From contig NZ_VFNI01000004.1 of assembly GCF_006715495.1 (NCBI RefSeq), positions 191,013 through 255,012 on the forward strand: DNA of 64,000 bases. The letters are read 5' to 3'. A program made the translations under genes and the position numbers. Positions 33,375-46,394 of this stretch are shown here, piece after piece. Source of the stretch: Herbaspirillum sp. SJZ106 (lineage in GTDB: Bacteria > Pseudomonadota > Gammaproteobacteria > Burkholderiales > Burkholderiaceae_D). The stretch's first letter is position 1, and each line of letters opens with the position of its first letter. The notes below the pieces were generated by a model. That model ran no database searches. It saw nothing but the letters and a program-made list of their open reading frames with translations, and had not been told where the DNA came from.

Positions 33375-33749
33375 ATGGGATGGTTGGCGGTAGGCGCGGG
33401 AGCGACATTGGGGGCATGGCTGCGCTGGCGGCTCTCGGCGGTGTATAACGTGGGCGGCCATCTGGTGCCGATCGGCACGCTGGCGGTCAACTGGATCGGC
33501 GGTTATGCGATCGGCTTTTTGGTCGCCTGTTTCGAGCAGCATCCCGGCCTGTCGCCGGAATGGCGCCTGTTCGCCATTACGGGCTTCCTCGGCGGCCTGA
33601 CCACCTTTTCGACGTTCTCGGCAGAGGCCATGATCCTGCTGCAGCGGGGCGACTATCTCTGGGCCATCGGCCATTCGGCGCTGCACTTGCTCGGCTCCAT
33701 CGCGTTGTGCGTTGCCGGCTTTGCAACTTATCGCGCGTTGGCCGGATAA
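33375..33749 (+). CDS. crcB: CrcB/FluC fluoride channel
   Basis: A 124-residue four-helix membrane protein that forms a dual-topology dimeric fluoride exporter. VGAGATLGAWLRWRL at the start, LAVNWIGGYAIGFLV and the signature GFLGGLTTFSTFSAE are diagnostic. ATG 33375 has a strong AAGGAGG site 4 nt upstream. A fluoride riboswitch was looked for in the preceding 85 nt and not recognised. Confidence 0.94.
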   Translation: MGWLAVGAGATLGAWLRWRLSAVYNVGGHLVPIGTLAVNWIGGYAIGFLVACFEQHPGLSPEWRLFAITGFLGGLTTFSTFSAEAMILLQRGDYLWAIGHSALHLLGSIALCVAGFATYRALAG

Positions 33750-33816
33750 CGCGCGACGGGAGGGCATCGGGTGTGGCGGGCATGATGCAAATCAAATTTC
33801 CGTGCCGGGCACTTTG

Positions 33817-33844
33817 CTTGAAAATCAAATGTCCGGCCCAATTT
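33817..33844 (+). promoter_or_regulatory. Sigma-32 (RpoH) heat-shock promoter of clpB
   Basis: CTTGAAA (33817-33823), a 13-nt spacer and CCCAATTT (33837-33844) closely match the sigma-32 consensus CTTGAAA-N11-16-CCCCATnT. It ends 28 nt before the clpB ATG. An inverted repeat CCAATTTT/AAAATTGG (33838-33845 with 33857-33864) overlaps the -10 and start site. Confidence 0.8.
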
Positions 33845-33872
33845 TCATTACATTGAAAAATTGGAGCGAACC

Positions 33873-36458
<2,586 letters not shown>

Positions 36459-36518
36459 TTCCGCAAGCGGGGCGAGGCGCGGCGGCAGCGTTTTGCGCCG
36501 CCGTGCCGGTCCGGTTGG

Positions 36519-36554
36519 AAGCCGATTGCGCTTTGGGGCGCAATCGGCTTTTTT
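36519..36554 (+). terminator. Rho-independent terminator after clpB
   Basis: A 13-bp perfect stem (36519-36531 with 36538-36550, AAGCCGATTGCGC on the left) is followed by TTTT. It lies 61 nt past the clpB stop. Confidence 0.9.
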
Positions 36555-36707
36555 CGTGGTTTTTTGGAGGGGCGCCGCCGCCATTCTTGCTGTTGTTTCC
36601 GGGGAAACCCCGGCCGGATACGCAATGCATCCATTCGGCAATGCCTGTTGCCGGGCTTTTGGCATACAATGGTTGCTCAATCGAAAGAACTGGTGCAGTG
36701 CGCCGCA

Positions 36708-38528
36708 ATGCCGGCCACAGCAGTTGGCAATGCGTACCAGCGGGGGAATTATGCGAAAGATAATTGGCGGCCAGAGTCCGCGAAGGGATCGATCCTGAGG
36801 CAATCGTCTTTGCAGCGGCTTTTCATCTTGCCGTTCATCTTCCTGATGGTTTGCCTGGCGCTGACGATAGGCTGGTTCCTGTATCGCGCCGGGAACGATG
36901 CCACCGAAGTCCTCGCGCGCAATGCGCTGATGGAGGTGATGGGACGCGTCGGCCAGGCCATCGACCGCCAGACCCTGAGCGCGCGCGAGAGCCTCAATAT
37001 GGTGGCGCCGCCGCCGGTGCCGCCCGTCAACCCCGGCGACCAGCCGGCCGTATTGCCATTTCCGAAAGACCGCAAGCAGCTGGAAGAACGGCTGTGGCTG
37101 GCCAATTTCCTGTTCAGCGATCCCAGCTACGTTTATTTCGGCGGCGTCGACGGCAGCTTCCTCGGCATCAAGCAGGAAAGCGCCAGCGTGTTCAGGTACA
37201 GCATCCGCGAGCCGGAAGGGAAGGATTACGTCTATTACCTGCGCGGTCCCGGCACCGAGATGAAGCTGGCCGCGGTGCAGGATTACGAGCCGCGCAAGCG
37301 GCCCTGGTACATCCAGACGGTGGCGCGCGGACGCGAGACCTGGTCTTCGGTGTATGCCGATTTCCGCGAGAAGTTTTTGGGCATCAATCTCTCCAAGCCG
37401 GTTTTCGATACCGACGGCACTTTCCTGGGCGTGGCCAACAGCAGCATCGGCTTGAGCCAGCTCACCACCTTTTTGCAGCAGTTGCCCTTGAGCGCCAATG
37501 GCGTGGCTTTCGTCGCCGAGCTTAAAGGCGACATGGTCGCCACTTCCCTCAACGAAACGCTGCACGAGATCAAGGGCAACGCCGGCGAGATGGTGCGCCT
37601 GAACGCCCGGCAAAGCCAGTCGCCGCTGGTGCAGCAGGCTTTCGATGAGGTACGGAAGTACATGGAGGTGCATCGCCTCGTGCCGGGTCAACTGGTGTTT
37701 CTGGGCGCGCACAGCCAGGGCAGCAAGATCGAGGTAGCCGTCCGCTTGCATCACGACGATGCCGGCCTGGACTGGTTGGCCATCAGCGCTGCGCCGCGTT
37801 CGGATTTCCTCGGTTCGGTGACCGGCGGCGTCTATCAGACCCTGCTGTTGGGACTGGTGGCGGTGTGCCTGACTTTCGTGATCGGCTTCGCGTTGTTGCG
37901 CTGGGTGTTGCGCGACATCCGCAAACTGACGCTGGCGGCCAAGAGCATCGGCAACGGCAGCCCGTTCCCCCCTCTTAACATCAATCGCGACGACGAGATC
38001 GGGCAACTGGCGCTCAGTTTCCAGGAAATGGAGCGCAACCTGCGCACCGACCGCCTCACCAACGTGCTCAACCGCGACTCGCTGATCGCGCAGATCGAGT
38101 TCCGCCGCCGTAATTCGTCGGAGGCCAATCCGCTGCATTTTGCGATGCTGTTCATCGACCTCGACCGCTTCAAGGCGGTCAATGACGAATATGGCCACGA
38201 CGAGGGCGACAAGGTGCTGGTCGTGATCGCCGAGCGCCTGCAGCATGCCTTGCGCCATGACGACTCGGTGGCCCGTTTTGGCGGCGACGAGTTCGTGGTG
38301 TATTTGCACGGCGTCAGCGAGATCGAGGTGGCGCGCACGATTGCCGACAAGATCCGCCATGCCGTCAACCGCCCCATCGAAGGGCGGGACGGCAACCAGT
38401 ACACGGTGGACGCATCGGTGGGCGTGTCGTTGTATCCCGAAGACGGCCTGGATGTGGAAACTCTGCTGCGCATGGCCGACTCGCGCATGTTCGACCAGAA
38501 GCGCCTGCATCGCATGCTGTCGGTATGA
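36708..38528 (+). CDS. Membrane-bound diguanylate cyclase (Cache-HAMP-GGDEF)
   Basis: A protein of up to 606 residues. It has one N-terminal helix ([20 protein letters not shown]), an extracytoplasmic Cache-type sensor (about 80-370), a second helix near [19 protein letters not shown], a HAMP-like linker and a C-terminal GGDEF domain with intact active site [10 protein letters not shown] and [12 protein letters not shown]. It should make cyclic di-GMP. No RxxD inhibitory site is obvious just before GGDEF. The start is uncertain: ATG 36669, ATG 36708 or TTG 36810. The TTG has TGAGG 9 nt upstream and directly precedes the first helix. A 15-codon upstream frame (36751-36798) with GGGGGA ends inside that TGAGG. 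Confidence 0.85.
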   Translation: MPATAVGNAYQRGNYAKDNWRPESAKGSILRQSSLQRLFILPFIFLMVCLALTIGWFLYRAGNDATEVLARNALMEVMGRVGQAIDRQTLSARESLNMVAPPPVPPVNPGDQPAVLPFPKDRKQLEERLWLANFLFSDPSYVYFGGVDGSFLGIKQESASVFRYSIREPEGKDYVYYLRGPGTEMKLAAVQDYEPRKRPWYIQTVARGRETWSSVYADFREKFLGINLSKPVFDTDGTFLGVANSSIGLSQLTTFLQQLPLSANGVAFVAELKGDMVATSLNETLHEIKGNAGEMVRLNARQSQSPLVQQAFDEVRKYMEVHRLVPGQLVFLGAHSQGSKIEVAVRLHHDDAGLDWLAISAAPRSDFLGSVTGGVYQTLLLGLVAVCLTFVIGFALLRWVLRDIRKLTLAAKSIGNGSPFPPLNINRDDEIGQLALSFQEMERNLRTDRLTNVLNRDSLIAQIEFRRRNSSEANPLHFAMLFIDLDRFKAVNDEYGHDEGDKVLVVIAERLQHALRHDDSVARFGGDEFVVYLHGVSEIEVARTIADKIRHAVNRPIEGRDGNQYTVDASVGVSLYPEDGLDVETLLRMADSRMFDQKRLHRMLSV

Positions 38529-38568
38529 TGCCGTATTGCCCGTAACACACACCATCACGGAGACCACC

Positions 38569-39060
38569 ATGAGCTTTGCCACCTGCGACCTGTGCGATAA
38601 CAATGAAGACAAGCTGGCGGCTGGCGCCTTGCATGTGCTGCCGCCCATCTTCGCTTCGTTCGGCAAGCAACATGCCTTTGCCGGCCCGGCCAGGACGCTC
38701 AAGGTGTTCGAAGACAACGTGCTGGTGCGCGCCGCGCTGGAAACGCCGGGGGATGGCCATGTCCTGGTGGTGGATGGCGGCGGCAGCTTGCGCTGCGCGC
38801 TGGTGGGCGGCAACCTCGGCATGCTGGCGCAGAAGAACGGCTGGGCCGGCATCCTGGTCAATGGTTGCGTGCGCGACGCCGCCGAGCTCAACGCCTGCGA
38901 TATCGGCATCCGGGCGCTGGCCACGCATCCGCAACGCAGCTTCCGCAAAGGGGCAGGCGACGCCGGCCTCAAGGTCAGCATCGCCGGCGTGGCGGTGTAT
39001 CCGGGCGACTGGATTTATGCGGACGTGGATGGCGTACTGGTGTCGCGCACCCAACTGTGA
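38569..39060 (+). CDS. rraA: RraA-family protein (regulator of RNase E activity A / aldolase-like)
   Basis: A 163-residue protein of the RraA/MenG-like family. [12 protein letters not shown] at the start, [37 protein letters not shown] and the end [17 protein letters not shown] match. E. coli RraA binds RNase E and dampens mRNA decay; related proteins are HMG/CHA aldolases. The catalytic R-x20ish-D pattern (CVRD) is present, so either role is possible. GGAG 6 nt upstream supports the ATG. Confidence 0.85.
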   Translation: MSFATCDLCDNNEDKLAAGALHVLPPIFASFGKQHAFAGPARTLKVFEDNVLVRAALETPGDGHVLVVDGGGSLRCALVGGNLGMLAQKNGWAGILVNGCVRDAAELNACDIGIRALATHPQRSFRKGAGDAGLKVSIAGVAVYPGDWIYADVDGVLVSRTQL

Positions 39061-39116
39061 CGCGGGCATGGCATCGGCGGCCGGCGGCAGCGGCCTGCCG
39101 GATGCGGCGCAAGGGT

Positions 39117-41345
39117 TCAGTTCTGCTGGCGCAGGATATGGTCGATGGCGGCGGTCTGGACGACGATTTCGCGCAAATCCTGATTGAGCAGGCTGGTGCG
39201 GCGCTGCAAGGTATTCCAGCCAGACCACGCGCTGGCGTCGGCCGGCACCGGTTCCGGGGTGACAGGCCCGATCAGTTCGATCTTGGCCGATAGCGCCTTG
39301 TCTTGCGGCGCTTGCGGCGAGACGGTCACCGCGCCGCTGCGTTTCTTCGACTTCGGCGCCAGGATGCGCTGAGCCTCCGCCAATTGCTGGCTGGCTTCCA
39401 GGTAAGTGCTTTCGATCAACTGGTTGACCGCGCCTTGCGGGGTATTTTCCTGATGGCGCCGCAACATCAGGCGCAGGGCGGCAATGTGCGCCGCCACCAG
39501 GTAGTTTTGCACGATGAAGCGGTTGAGCTCCTTGACTGCGCGGTGCTTGGTCACCGGCTCATCCATCATGCGCACCAGCGCCGAGATCAGCGCCGCCAGG
39601 CTATCCATGAAGCCCTTGCGGCATACCCGATAGAAAAAATCGTCCTTGACCTTGCCTTCCAGCATGTCGCGGCTGGCGGTCAGATAACGCTGGCTGGCCT
39701 TCAATACGTTGCGCAGCAGCTTGGGCAGGTCGCGGTATTCCCAGGCCGGCAGCACGTAGCTGAAGATAGTGGCGATCACCACCCCGATCACGGTGTCGAT
39801 CAGGCGCTCGCTGACCACGCCCTGGTGGCCGGCCGGCAGCAGCAGGTTGAGCAGCATCAGGATCTGCACCGAGGCGGCGATGGCGGTGTAGCGGTATTTC
39901 ACGTAGGTGAACGCGGGCGCGGCGACGCTGGCGGCGAACAGCACCGCCATCAGGCCCATCGGGTTATGGACGAAGCGCAGGATCAGCGCCGTGATCAGGC
40001 AGCCGATGATGGTGCCGATCAGGCGGTCGGCCATGCGTTGCTTGGTGGCGCTGAAATTGGGTTTGAGGATGATGACGATGGTCAGCACGATCCAGTAGCC
40101 GTGCGCCATGTAGGGCAGGTGGCTGGAGATCCACAGGCCTGTGGTCACCGCCAGCGCGACGCGGATGGCGAAGCGGAAGATCGGCGACTGCCAGCGCAGG
40201 TTGACCAGCAGCATGTTGAACTTGAACTTCTGCTGGGTCAGGAACGGCGTCATGTCCGAACCGGGCAGGATCGGGATGGGGTCGACCGGGTTCTGCGTGG
40301 CCTGGTGCAGCTGGCCGATCAGTTCGATGATGTCGCGGATCTTGTTGTAGGTCACGCGGAGGATGGTCAGGGCTTCTTCGGAGGCCCGGTTCGGCCCCGG
40401 CTGGGCCATCTGCTGCATCTCGTACTGGATGGCGCGCAGCTCGGCCTTGTAGTTGACGGTGGGGGAGGAGGCTTTCTTGCGGGTGATGGCGTAGGCGATC
40501 GATTCGATGTCTTCGGCGGTCTTGTTGGCCAGGTCGCGCAGGAAGATCATCACATCCTTGTCGCCGAAGTGGTCGCGCAGGAAGGCGTAGTCGGCGTGGG
40601 TGGACAATACCTGCTCATAGAGCTCCAGCATCGACAGGTGCACTTGCACCAGCAGGCCGTCCTGCTTGGTATAGAGGTCGCGCAGGATCAGGTCGCGCGA
40701 GGCTTGCTGCTTGTCGGCCACCACGATCTGCTGGCGCACCAGCTGGTTGAACTGGGCGGCGAGGTCGTGCCGCACATCGTAGAAATCGGCCTTGATGCGC
40801 AGGTAGCGCGCCAGTTCGAACAGGGCTTCGGCCAGCACCTGCTGCTTGATGCGGCGGCGCAGGAACCATGACACCACCATCGAATAGGCCAGGTAGCCGA
40901 GGCCGCCGCCCAGAAACAGCACGCAGTTCGCCAGCGCGGCCGAGATCGGCACCTGGTTTTCCATCGACAGCGTCATCACCATCAGCGCGGCGAACTGCAG
41001 CGGCATGGTCTTCTTGCCATAGACCACCATCATGCTGGCGAAGAAGCTGACCACCACCATCATTGCGCCGACCAGCCAGGGCACCGGCGCGCACAGGCTG
41101 ATGAGCAGCATCACCAGCGTACACAGCAGCACGCCGGCCAGCATCTCGTTGAACTTGTGCCGCAAGGGGCTGGGCAGGTCCATCAGGCTGGTGCACAGGG
41201 CGCCGAGGAAGACCGTCATGGTGGTCGGCATGTCGGCCACGTTGTACACCAGCATGGTGAGGCCGACCACCCCGATCGCGATTCGCACCCCAGTATAGAA
41301 ATAATGACTGAATAGAAATGTGCGGATGTCCAGGGCGTAATGCAT
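39117..41345 (-). CDS. YccS-like FUSC-family inner-membrane transporter
   Basis: A 742-residue protein with two FUSC-type membrane blocks (about residues 15-165 and 385-530), each followed by a helical cytoplasmic domain. SYMVVSWFLRRRIKQQ-like residues end the first block; GYWIVLTIVIILKPNFSATKQRM marks the second and is typical of the YccS/YhfK subgroup. No adaptor or outer-membrane partner gene is adjacent, unlike the aaeB locus. The substrate is unknown. ATG 41345 is chosen; an in-frame TTG lies at 41375. The 236 nt between this gene and the thioesterase gene hold nothing convincing. Confidence 0.82.
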   Translation of the reverse strand: MHYALDIRTFLFSHYFYTGVRIAIGVVGLTMLVYNVADMPTTMTVFLGALCTSLMDLPSPLRHKFNEMLAGVLLCTLVMLLISLCAPVPWLVGAMMVVVSFFASMMVVYGKKTMPLQFAALMVMTLSMENQVPISAALANCVLFLGGGLGYLAYSMVVSWFLRRRIKQQVLAEALFELARYLRIKADFYDVRHDLAAQFNQLVRQQIVVADKQQASRDLILRDLYTKQDGLLVQVHLSMLELYEQVLSTHADYAFLRDHFGDKDVMIFLRDLANKTAEDIESIAYAITRKKASSPTVNYKAELRAIQYEMQQMAQPGPNRASEEALTILRVTYNKIRDIIELIGQLHQATQNPVDPIPILPGSDMTPFLTQQKFKFNMLLVNLRWQSPIFRFAIRVALAVTTGLWISSHLPYMAHGYWIVLTIVIILKPNFSATKQRMADRLIGTIIGCLITALILRFVHNPMGLMAVLFAASVAAPAFTYVKYRYTAIAASVQILMLLNLLLPAGHQGVVSERLIDTVIGVVIATIFSYVLPAWEYRDLPKLLRNVLKASQRYLTASRDMLEGKVKDDFFYRVCRKGFMDSLAALISALVRMMDEPVTKHRAVKELNRFIVQNYLVAAHIAALRLMLRRHQENTPQGAVNQLIESTYLEASQQLAEAQRILAPKSKKRSGAVTVSPQAPQDKALSAKIELIGPVTPEPVPADASAWSGWNTLQRRTSLLNQDLREIVVQTAAIDHILRQQN

Positions 41346-41581
41346 GAAGACTATCGACGTTGGATCGCCGTTCAATTTTAGTAGGCGTTCATTTTGTGCC
41401 TTCTTCGTCGATTAAACAACCGAGCGGTGGCGTTGCCGCAAAAAGAAATTGGTGGAACGAAAGACGGCCGGCCCGGTCGGCGCGCTCCGGAGCGCAGGCG
41501 CGCGGCTATTACCCCGGCGCTTTCGGTACGCGGAAGATCGGGAGGGGGAATACTGCGTGAAGTTTTTTCACTTCCGGCGCT

Positions 41582-42112
41582 TCAGGGCAGGGGAAAGACC
41601 AGGCAGGTCGTGGTCGCGTGGGCATACAGGCGGCCTTCGGCATCGATGATGCGCCCCTCGGCGATGCCGACCTGCTTGCCGACTTGCACCACGCGGCCTT
41701 CGGCGCGCACCGGGCCGGTCTTCTCGGTCAGCGCCCGCACCAGGTTCACTTTCAGTTCGAGCGTGGTGTAGCCCATGCCTTGCGGCAGCACCGAATGCAC
41801 CGCGCAGCCGACGGCCGAATCCAGCAGGGTGCAGAAATAGCCGCCATGCACGCTGCCCAGCGGGTTGTAGTGGCGCTTGTCGGGCGTGCCCTGGAATACG
41901 ATGCGGCCCGGTTCGCCTTCCACCGGGATGAAGTCCATGGTCTGGCCGATGGGCACCGAGGGCAGCAAGCCGTCCCAGATCTTCTGCAGGAAATCCATGC
42001 CGCTGCCGGCCTTGAGGTCGGCCATGGTGGCTACGCCGGGCGGCGCCAGCTTGGCGCGCACTGCCTCTTCCTGTTTGCGCCACAGCGCAAGCGTCTCTTC
42101 TTTGGTCGTCAT
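41582..42112 (-). CDS. PaaI-family hot-dog thioesterase
   Basis: A 176-residue hot-dog-fold acyl-CoA thioesterase. The core motif YNPLGSVHGGYFCTLLDSAVG carries the catalytic loop (HGG followed by an Asp, about residues 90-106). YTTLELKVNLVRAL and GRVVQVGKQVGIAEG follow. An N-terminal helical extension of about 45 residues is present. ATG 42112 follows GGAGGAAAC, an excellent ribosome site. The physiological substrate is unknown; it is divergent from aceA, so a link to acetate or fatty-acid use is only a suggestion. Confidence 0.85.
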   Translation of the reverse strand: MTTKEETLALWRKQEEAVRAKLAPPGVATMADLKAGSGMDFLQKIWDGLLPSVPIGQTMDFIPVEGEPGRIVFQGTPDKRHYNPLGSVHGGYFCTLLDSAVGCAVHSVLPQGMGYTTLELKVNLVRALTEKTGPVRAEGRVVQVGKQVGIAEGRIIDAEGRLYAHATTTCLVFPLP

Positions 42113-42291
42113 GTTTCCTCCGGGCTGGCGCCCTCGATGTGAATGGAATGCCTTGTCTGGGTAGGTGACTTTTATTATGCAAGAGGTGGATGTGAACGTC
42201 AAAAATTTTCGAACGATCGTCTTAATCCTCAATGGATCGCCTGTGCCGCAACGGCAAAACCTGTGCAAGGCGGCCATATTTCACGATGAGA

Positions 42292-42472
42292 ATTTTTCAT
42301 TTCGTATTGTGAAAAGTGCGGGTGCGAAGCATCAAAATGATTTTTCATTTCCAGAAATTTCGTTCCGTATCGCAAAAAACAAAAAATAAGTATTTGATTT
42401 TATTGGTATAAAAAAATTACCTATGTCTTATACAAGACATTGTTGCTCTGCACATGGCGGGACTACTATGAA
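42292..42472 (+). promoter_or_regulatory. AT-rich aceA control region with repeated motifs and a palindrome
   Basis: The 425-nt gap before aceA carries no supported gene. ATTTTTCATTTC occurs twice (42292-42303 and 42340-42351, 48 bp apart). Each copy is followed by a TTyCGTATyG-yrAAAA motif (42300-42315 and 42363-42378). A perfect palindrome ATGTCTT-ATAC-AAGACAT lies at 42423-42440. TTGCTC (42443-42448) and TATGAA (42467-42472), 18 nt apart, could be the promoter, with the palindrome immediately upstream of the -35. The regulator is not identifiable. Confidence 0.5.
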
Positions 42473-42537
42473 GTCATGGAATTCGCGATTTCATCCGATT
42501 TTTAAACACTTCAACATTGACGAAAAAGGAGATCACC

Positions 42538-43845
<1,308 letters not shown>

Positions 43846-43889
43846 TCGCCTGAACAGATTTGAGTTGGTTGTATGTTGTGCTGTGTGAA

Positions 43890-43967
43890 ACCGGCTTGAC
43901 TCCAGCGCAAGCCGGTCGGGGTATCCCCCATCCTGGAACCGCACCTCAAAAGGGTGCGGTTTTTTTT
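43890..43967 (+). terminator. aceA terminator preceded by a second hairpin
   Basis: AACCGCACC (43937-43945) pairs with GGTGCGGTT (43953-43961) and runs into eight T, a clear intrinsic terminator. A second perfect 9-bp hairpin, ACCGGCTTG/CAAGCCGGT (43890-43898 with 43908-43916), lies upstream without a U-tract. Confidence 0.88.
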
Positions 43968-43977
43968 CATGGTGGAG

Positions 43978-44655
43978 TCAGGGTGAACGCTGTGCCTGGA
44001 TGCGCCCGTCGCGTATTTCGAACACTTCGTCGCCCAATGCCTCGACATCGGCCGGATCATGCGTGATCAGGAGCATGTGCACGCCTAGGCGCTGCTGCAG
44101 TTCGGCCAGTTCGCGCCGCATGCGCTCGCGCAACGACGGGTCCAGCGCGGAGAAGGGTTCATCCAGCAGCAGGATGTCGGGTTCCGACGCCAGCGCGCGC
44201 GCCAGCGCCACGCGCTGCCGCTGGCCGCCGGAAATCTGCGCCGGACGGCTGCCGGCGATCGCCTGCAACTCAAATGCCGTAATCCATTGTTGTACCGCGG
44301 GATGCGCAGCGGGCCGGCGCAGGTTGAAGCAGCCGCGCGCCAGGCCGAAGGCGATGTTCTGCGCCACCGTCAGGTGTGGAAACAGCGCGTAATCCTGGAA
44401 CAGGTAAGCCACGTTGCGCTCCTGCGCGCGCACGTTGATTTGCTGCCGCGCATCGAACAGCGTGCGGCCGTCCAGCCGGATGTGGCCGGCGTCGGGCGTC
44501 AGGAGCCCGGCCATGGCCTTCAGGGTCAGGCTCTTGCCGGAGCCGGACGGGCCGTACAGCACGATGCGCTCGCTGTCGGAGGCGAAGGCGATGTCGAGTT
44601 CGAACACGCGGTCGCCGGCGCGCAGTGTCTTCTGGATCTGGAGTTCGACGCTCAC
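43978..44655 (-). CDS. modC: ModC, molybdate ABC transporter ATPase lacking the Mop domain
   Basis: A 225-residue ABC ATPase energising molybdate uptake. Walker A is LYGPSGSGKS (about 33-42), the Q-loop YLFQDYALFPHLT, the signature QISGGQRQRVALARAL, Walker B ILLLDEPFSALD and the switch His in LLITHD. E. coli ModC is about 350 residues with a C-terminal molybdate-binding Mop/TOBE domain; that domain is absent here and the protein stops right after the ATPase core. Last gene of modABC, 52 nt after modB. Confidence 0.92.
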   Translation of the reverse strand: MSVELQIQKTLRAGDRVFELDIAFASDSERIVLYGPSGSGKSLTLKAMAGLLTPDAGHIRLDGRTLFDARQQINVRAQERNVAYLFQDYALFPHLTVAQNIAFGLARGCFNLRRPAAHPAVQQWITAFELQAIAGSRPAQISGGQRQRVALARALASEPDILLLDEPFSALDPSLRERMRRELAELQQRLGVHMLLITHDPADVEALGDEVFEIRDGRIQAQRSP

Positions 44656-44707
44656 GGCAGCTCGGGATGGGGTTGGAAAGTGGGGCGCATGGCGGGATAG
44701 GCGGAAA

Positions 44708-45382
44708 TCAGCGCAACGTAAACCGGGCGCGGTCCGGCACCAGCCGGCCGGCCAGCATGAGGATGACCACGCAAGTGATGGAGGTGATCACCACCAGCAT
44801 GGTGGCGGCGCCGTCGTCGCCCGCCTGTACCGCTTCATAGATGGCCACCGACAAGGTCTGGGTGCGGCCGGGCAGGTTGCCGGCGACCATCAGCGTGGCG
44901 CCGAATTCGCCCAATGCGCGGGCGAAGGCCAGCAGCACGCCGGCGGCGATGCCCTTGGTCGCCAGCGGCAGGCTGACGCGGAAGAACACGCCGGCTTCCG
45001 ACACGCCCAGTACGCGGGCGGCGTTTTCGAGCTGGTGGTCGACGTTGTCGAACGCGGCGCGGGAGGCCTTCATCACCAGCGGGAAGGCGACGATGGTGGA
45101 GGCGAGCACCGCGCCTTGCCAGGTGAACACCAACTGGATGCCGAGGCTTTCAAGCCAGGCGCCGAATGTGCCGCGGCGGCCGAACAGCACCAGCAGGTAA
45201 TAGCCCAGCACGGTGGGCGGCAGCACCAGCGGCAAGGTCAGGATGGAATCGACCAAGTCGCGCAGCGGCGAGCGCCAGCGCGACAAGCCGTAAGCCGCGG
45301 CCACGCCCAGCACCATGTTGAGCAGGCTCGCCAGCCCGGCGACCTTGAGCGAGAGCAGCAGCGGCGTCCAGACGGGATGCAT
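44708..45382 (-). CDS. modB: ModB, molybdate ABC transporter permease
   Basis: A 224-residue inner-membrane permease with about five helices. LPLVLPPTVLGYYLL and TWQGAVLASTIVAFPLV are typical of ModB. The EAA-loop that docks on ModC reads ENAARVLGVSEAGVFFRVSLP (about 140-160, quoted in part as ARVLGVSEAG), and FARALGEFGATLMVAGN follows. It lies 26 nt downstream of modA. Confidence 0.94.
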   Translation of the reverse strand: MHPVWTPLLLSLKVAGLASLLNMVLGVAAAYGLSRWRSPLRDLVDSILTLPLVLPPTVLGYYLLVLFGRRGTFGAWLESLGIQLVFTWQGAVLASTIVAFPLVMKASRAAFDNVDHQLENAARVLGVSEAGVFFRVSLPLATKGIAAGVLLAFARALGEFGATLMVAGNLPGRTQTLSVAIYEAVQAGDDGAATMLVVITSITCVVILMLAGRLVPDRARFTLR

Positions 45383-45408
45383 GGCCTTGGGTCAGCGAGC
45401 GCCGGTCG

Positions 45409-46167
45409 TTAAGGTTGCAGGAAGCCGTAGCGCGCCAGCACGGCCTGGCCGGCGGGCGAGAGCACATGAGCGATGAACTTGTCGGCCAGTTCCTGGTGCC
45501 GGCTGCCGGCGGTGGCGGCGATCGGATAGGTGGCCGGCGAATCCGACGGGATGCGGATGGCGACCCTGACCTTGTCCGGCATCACGGCGGCATCGGTGGC
45601 GAACACGAAGCCGGCATCGACTTCGCCGCGCGCCACATAGTCCAGGCTGGTGCGCACATTCTCGGCCATCACGGCTTTGGCCTGGAGCTGCTGCCACAGG
45701 CCGGCGCTTTCCAGGGCGGTCTTGGTGTAGCGGCCGAACGGCACGGAAGCCGGATTGCCCAGGGCGATGCGCTGGTAGCCGGGCTGGCTCAGGTCGGCCA
45801 GCGCAGCCGGCTGCAATTTGCTGTCATGCGGCACGATCAGCACGATCTGGTTGGCGGCGAAGTTCTTGCGGGTCGCCGGATTGACGGCTTTTTCGGCAAC
45901 CGCCTTGTCCATCGCCGCCTGGTCGGCCGAGGCGAACACGTCGGCCGGGGCGCCGCGCACGATCTGTCGCATCAGGATGTCGGAAGCGCCGAAGTTGGTG
46001 ATCACCTTCACGCCGGGGTTCTGTTGCTCGAACGACTGCGCCAGCTCCTTGAAGGCATTGGTCAGGCTGGCCGCGGCCGATACCACCAGGTCGGTGGCAT
46101 GGGCGACGCTGGCGGCAAACATCAGGGCGGCGGCAAAGGCGAGTTTCAGGCGGGGGCGCTTGAACAT
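45409..46167 (-). CDS. modA: ModA, periplasmic molybdate-binding protein
   Basis: A 252-residue substrate-binding protein with a signal peptide (LKLAFAAALMFAASVAHA). The mature part has VVSAAASLTNAFKELA with the oxyanion-binding Ser, FGASDILMRQI, GAPADVFASAD and the hinge segment SLDYVARGEVDAGFVFATD. ATG 46167 follows GAGAGGA at 6-nt spacing. First gene of modABC. A ModE-type box lies 111 nt upstream. Confidence 0.94.
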   Translation of the reverse strand: MFKRPRLKLAFAAALMFAASVAHATDLVVSAAASLTNAFKELAQSFEQQNPGVKVITNFGASDILMRQIVRGAPADVFASADQAAMDKAVAEKAVNPATRKNFAANQIVLIVPHDSKLQPAALADLSQPGYQRIALGNPASVPFGRYTKTALESAGLWQQLQAKAVMAENVRTSLDYVARGEVDAGFVFATDAAVMPDKVRVAIRIPSDSPATYPIAATAGSRHQELADKFIAHVLSPAGQAVLARYGFLQP

Positions 46168-46277
46168 CGGTAATCCTCTCGGTTCCGGTATGAGATGGCC
46201 TGCCATCGGCATCCGGCCGTGCCGCAGGCAAGTAAAAGCGCGCGGGCCGATGGCCGACGCGCGCTTGTTGGATGCCT

Positions 46278-46301
46278 CGAAATATACGCAAGGATATAGC
46301 G
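46278..46301. promoter_or_regulatory. ModE-type molybdate box between modA and modE
   Basis: On the minus strand, CGCTATAT-N8-ATATTTCG has the same 8-8-8 layout as the E. coli modA operator as I recall it (CGTTATAT-N8-ACATAACG). It lies 111 nt upstream of modA and 94 nt before the modE -35, so it could control modABC and perhaps modE. Confidence 0.65.
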
Positions 46302-46394
46302 CTCGTCAACTGCGGGCAGCGCGGCGGCGTCCCGGGAGCGCGGCTGTCCAACCGGCGCTTGTCGCCGCATCGTTGCTGTCGCAGCACGGCGATG

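Noticed and set aside
42165-42389. A 74-codon plus-strand frame upstream of aceA
   Set aside because: It overlaps the repeated control motifs, has no ribosome site and resembles translated AT-rich regulatory DNA.
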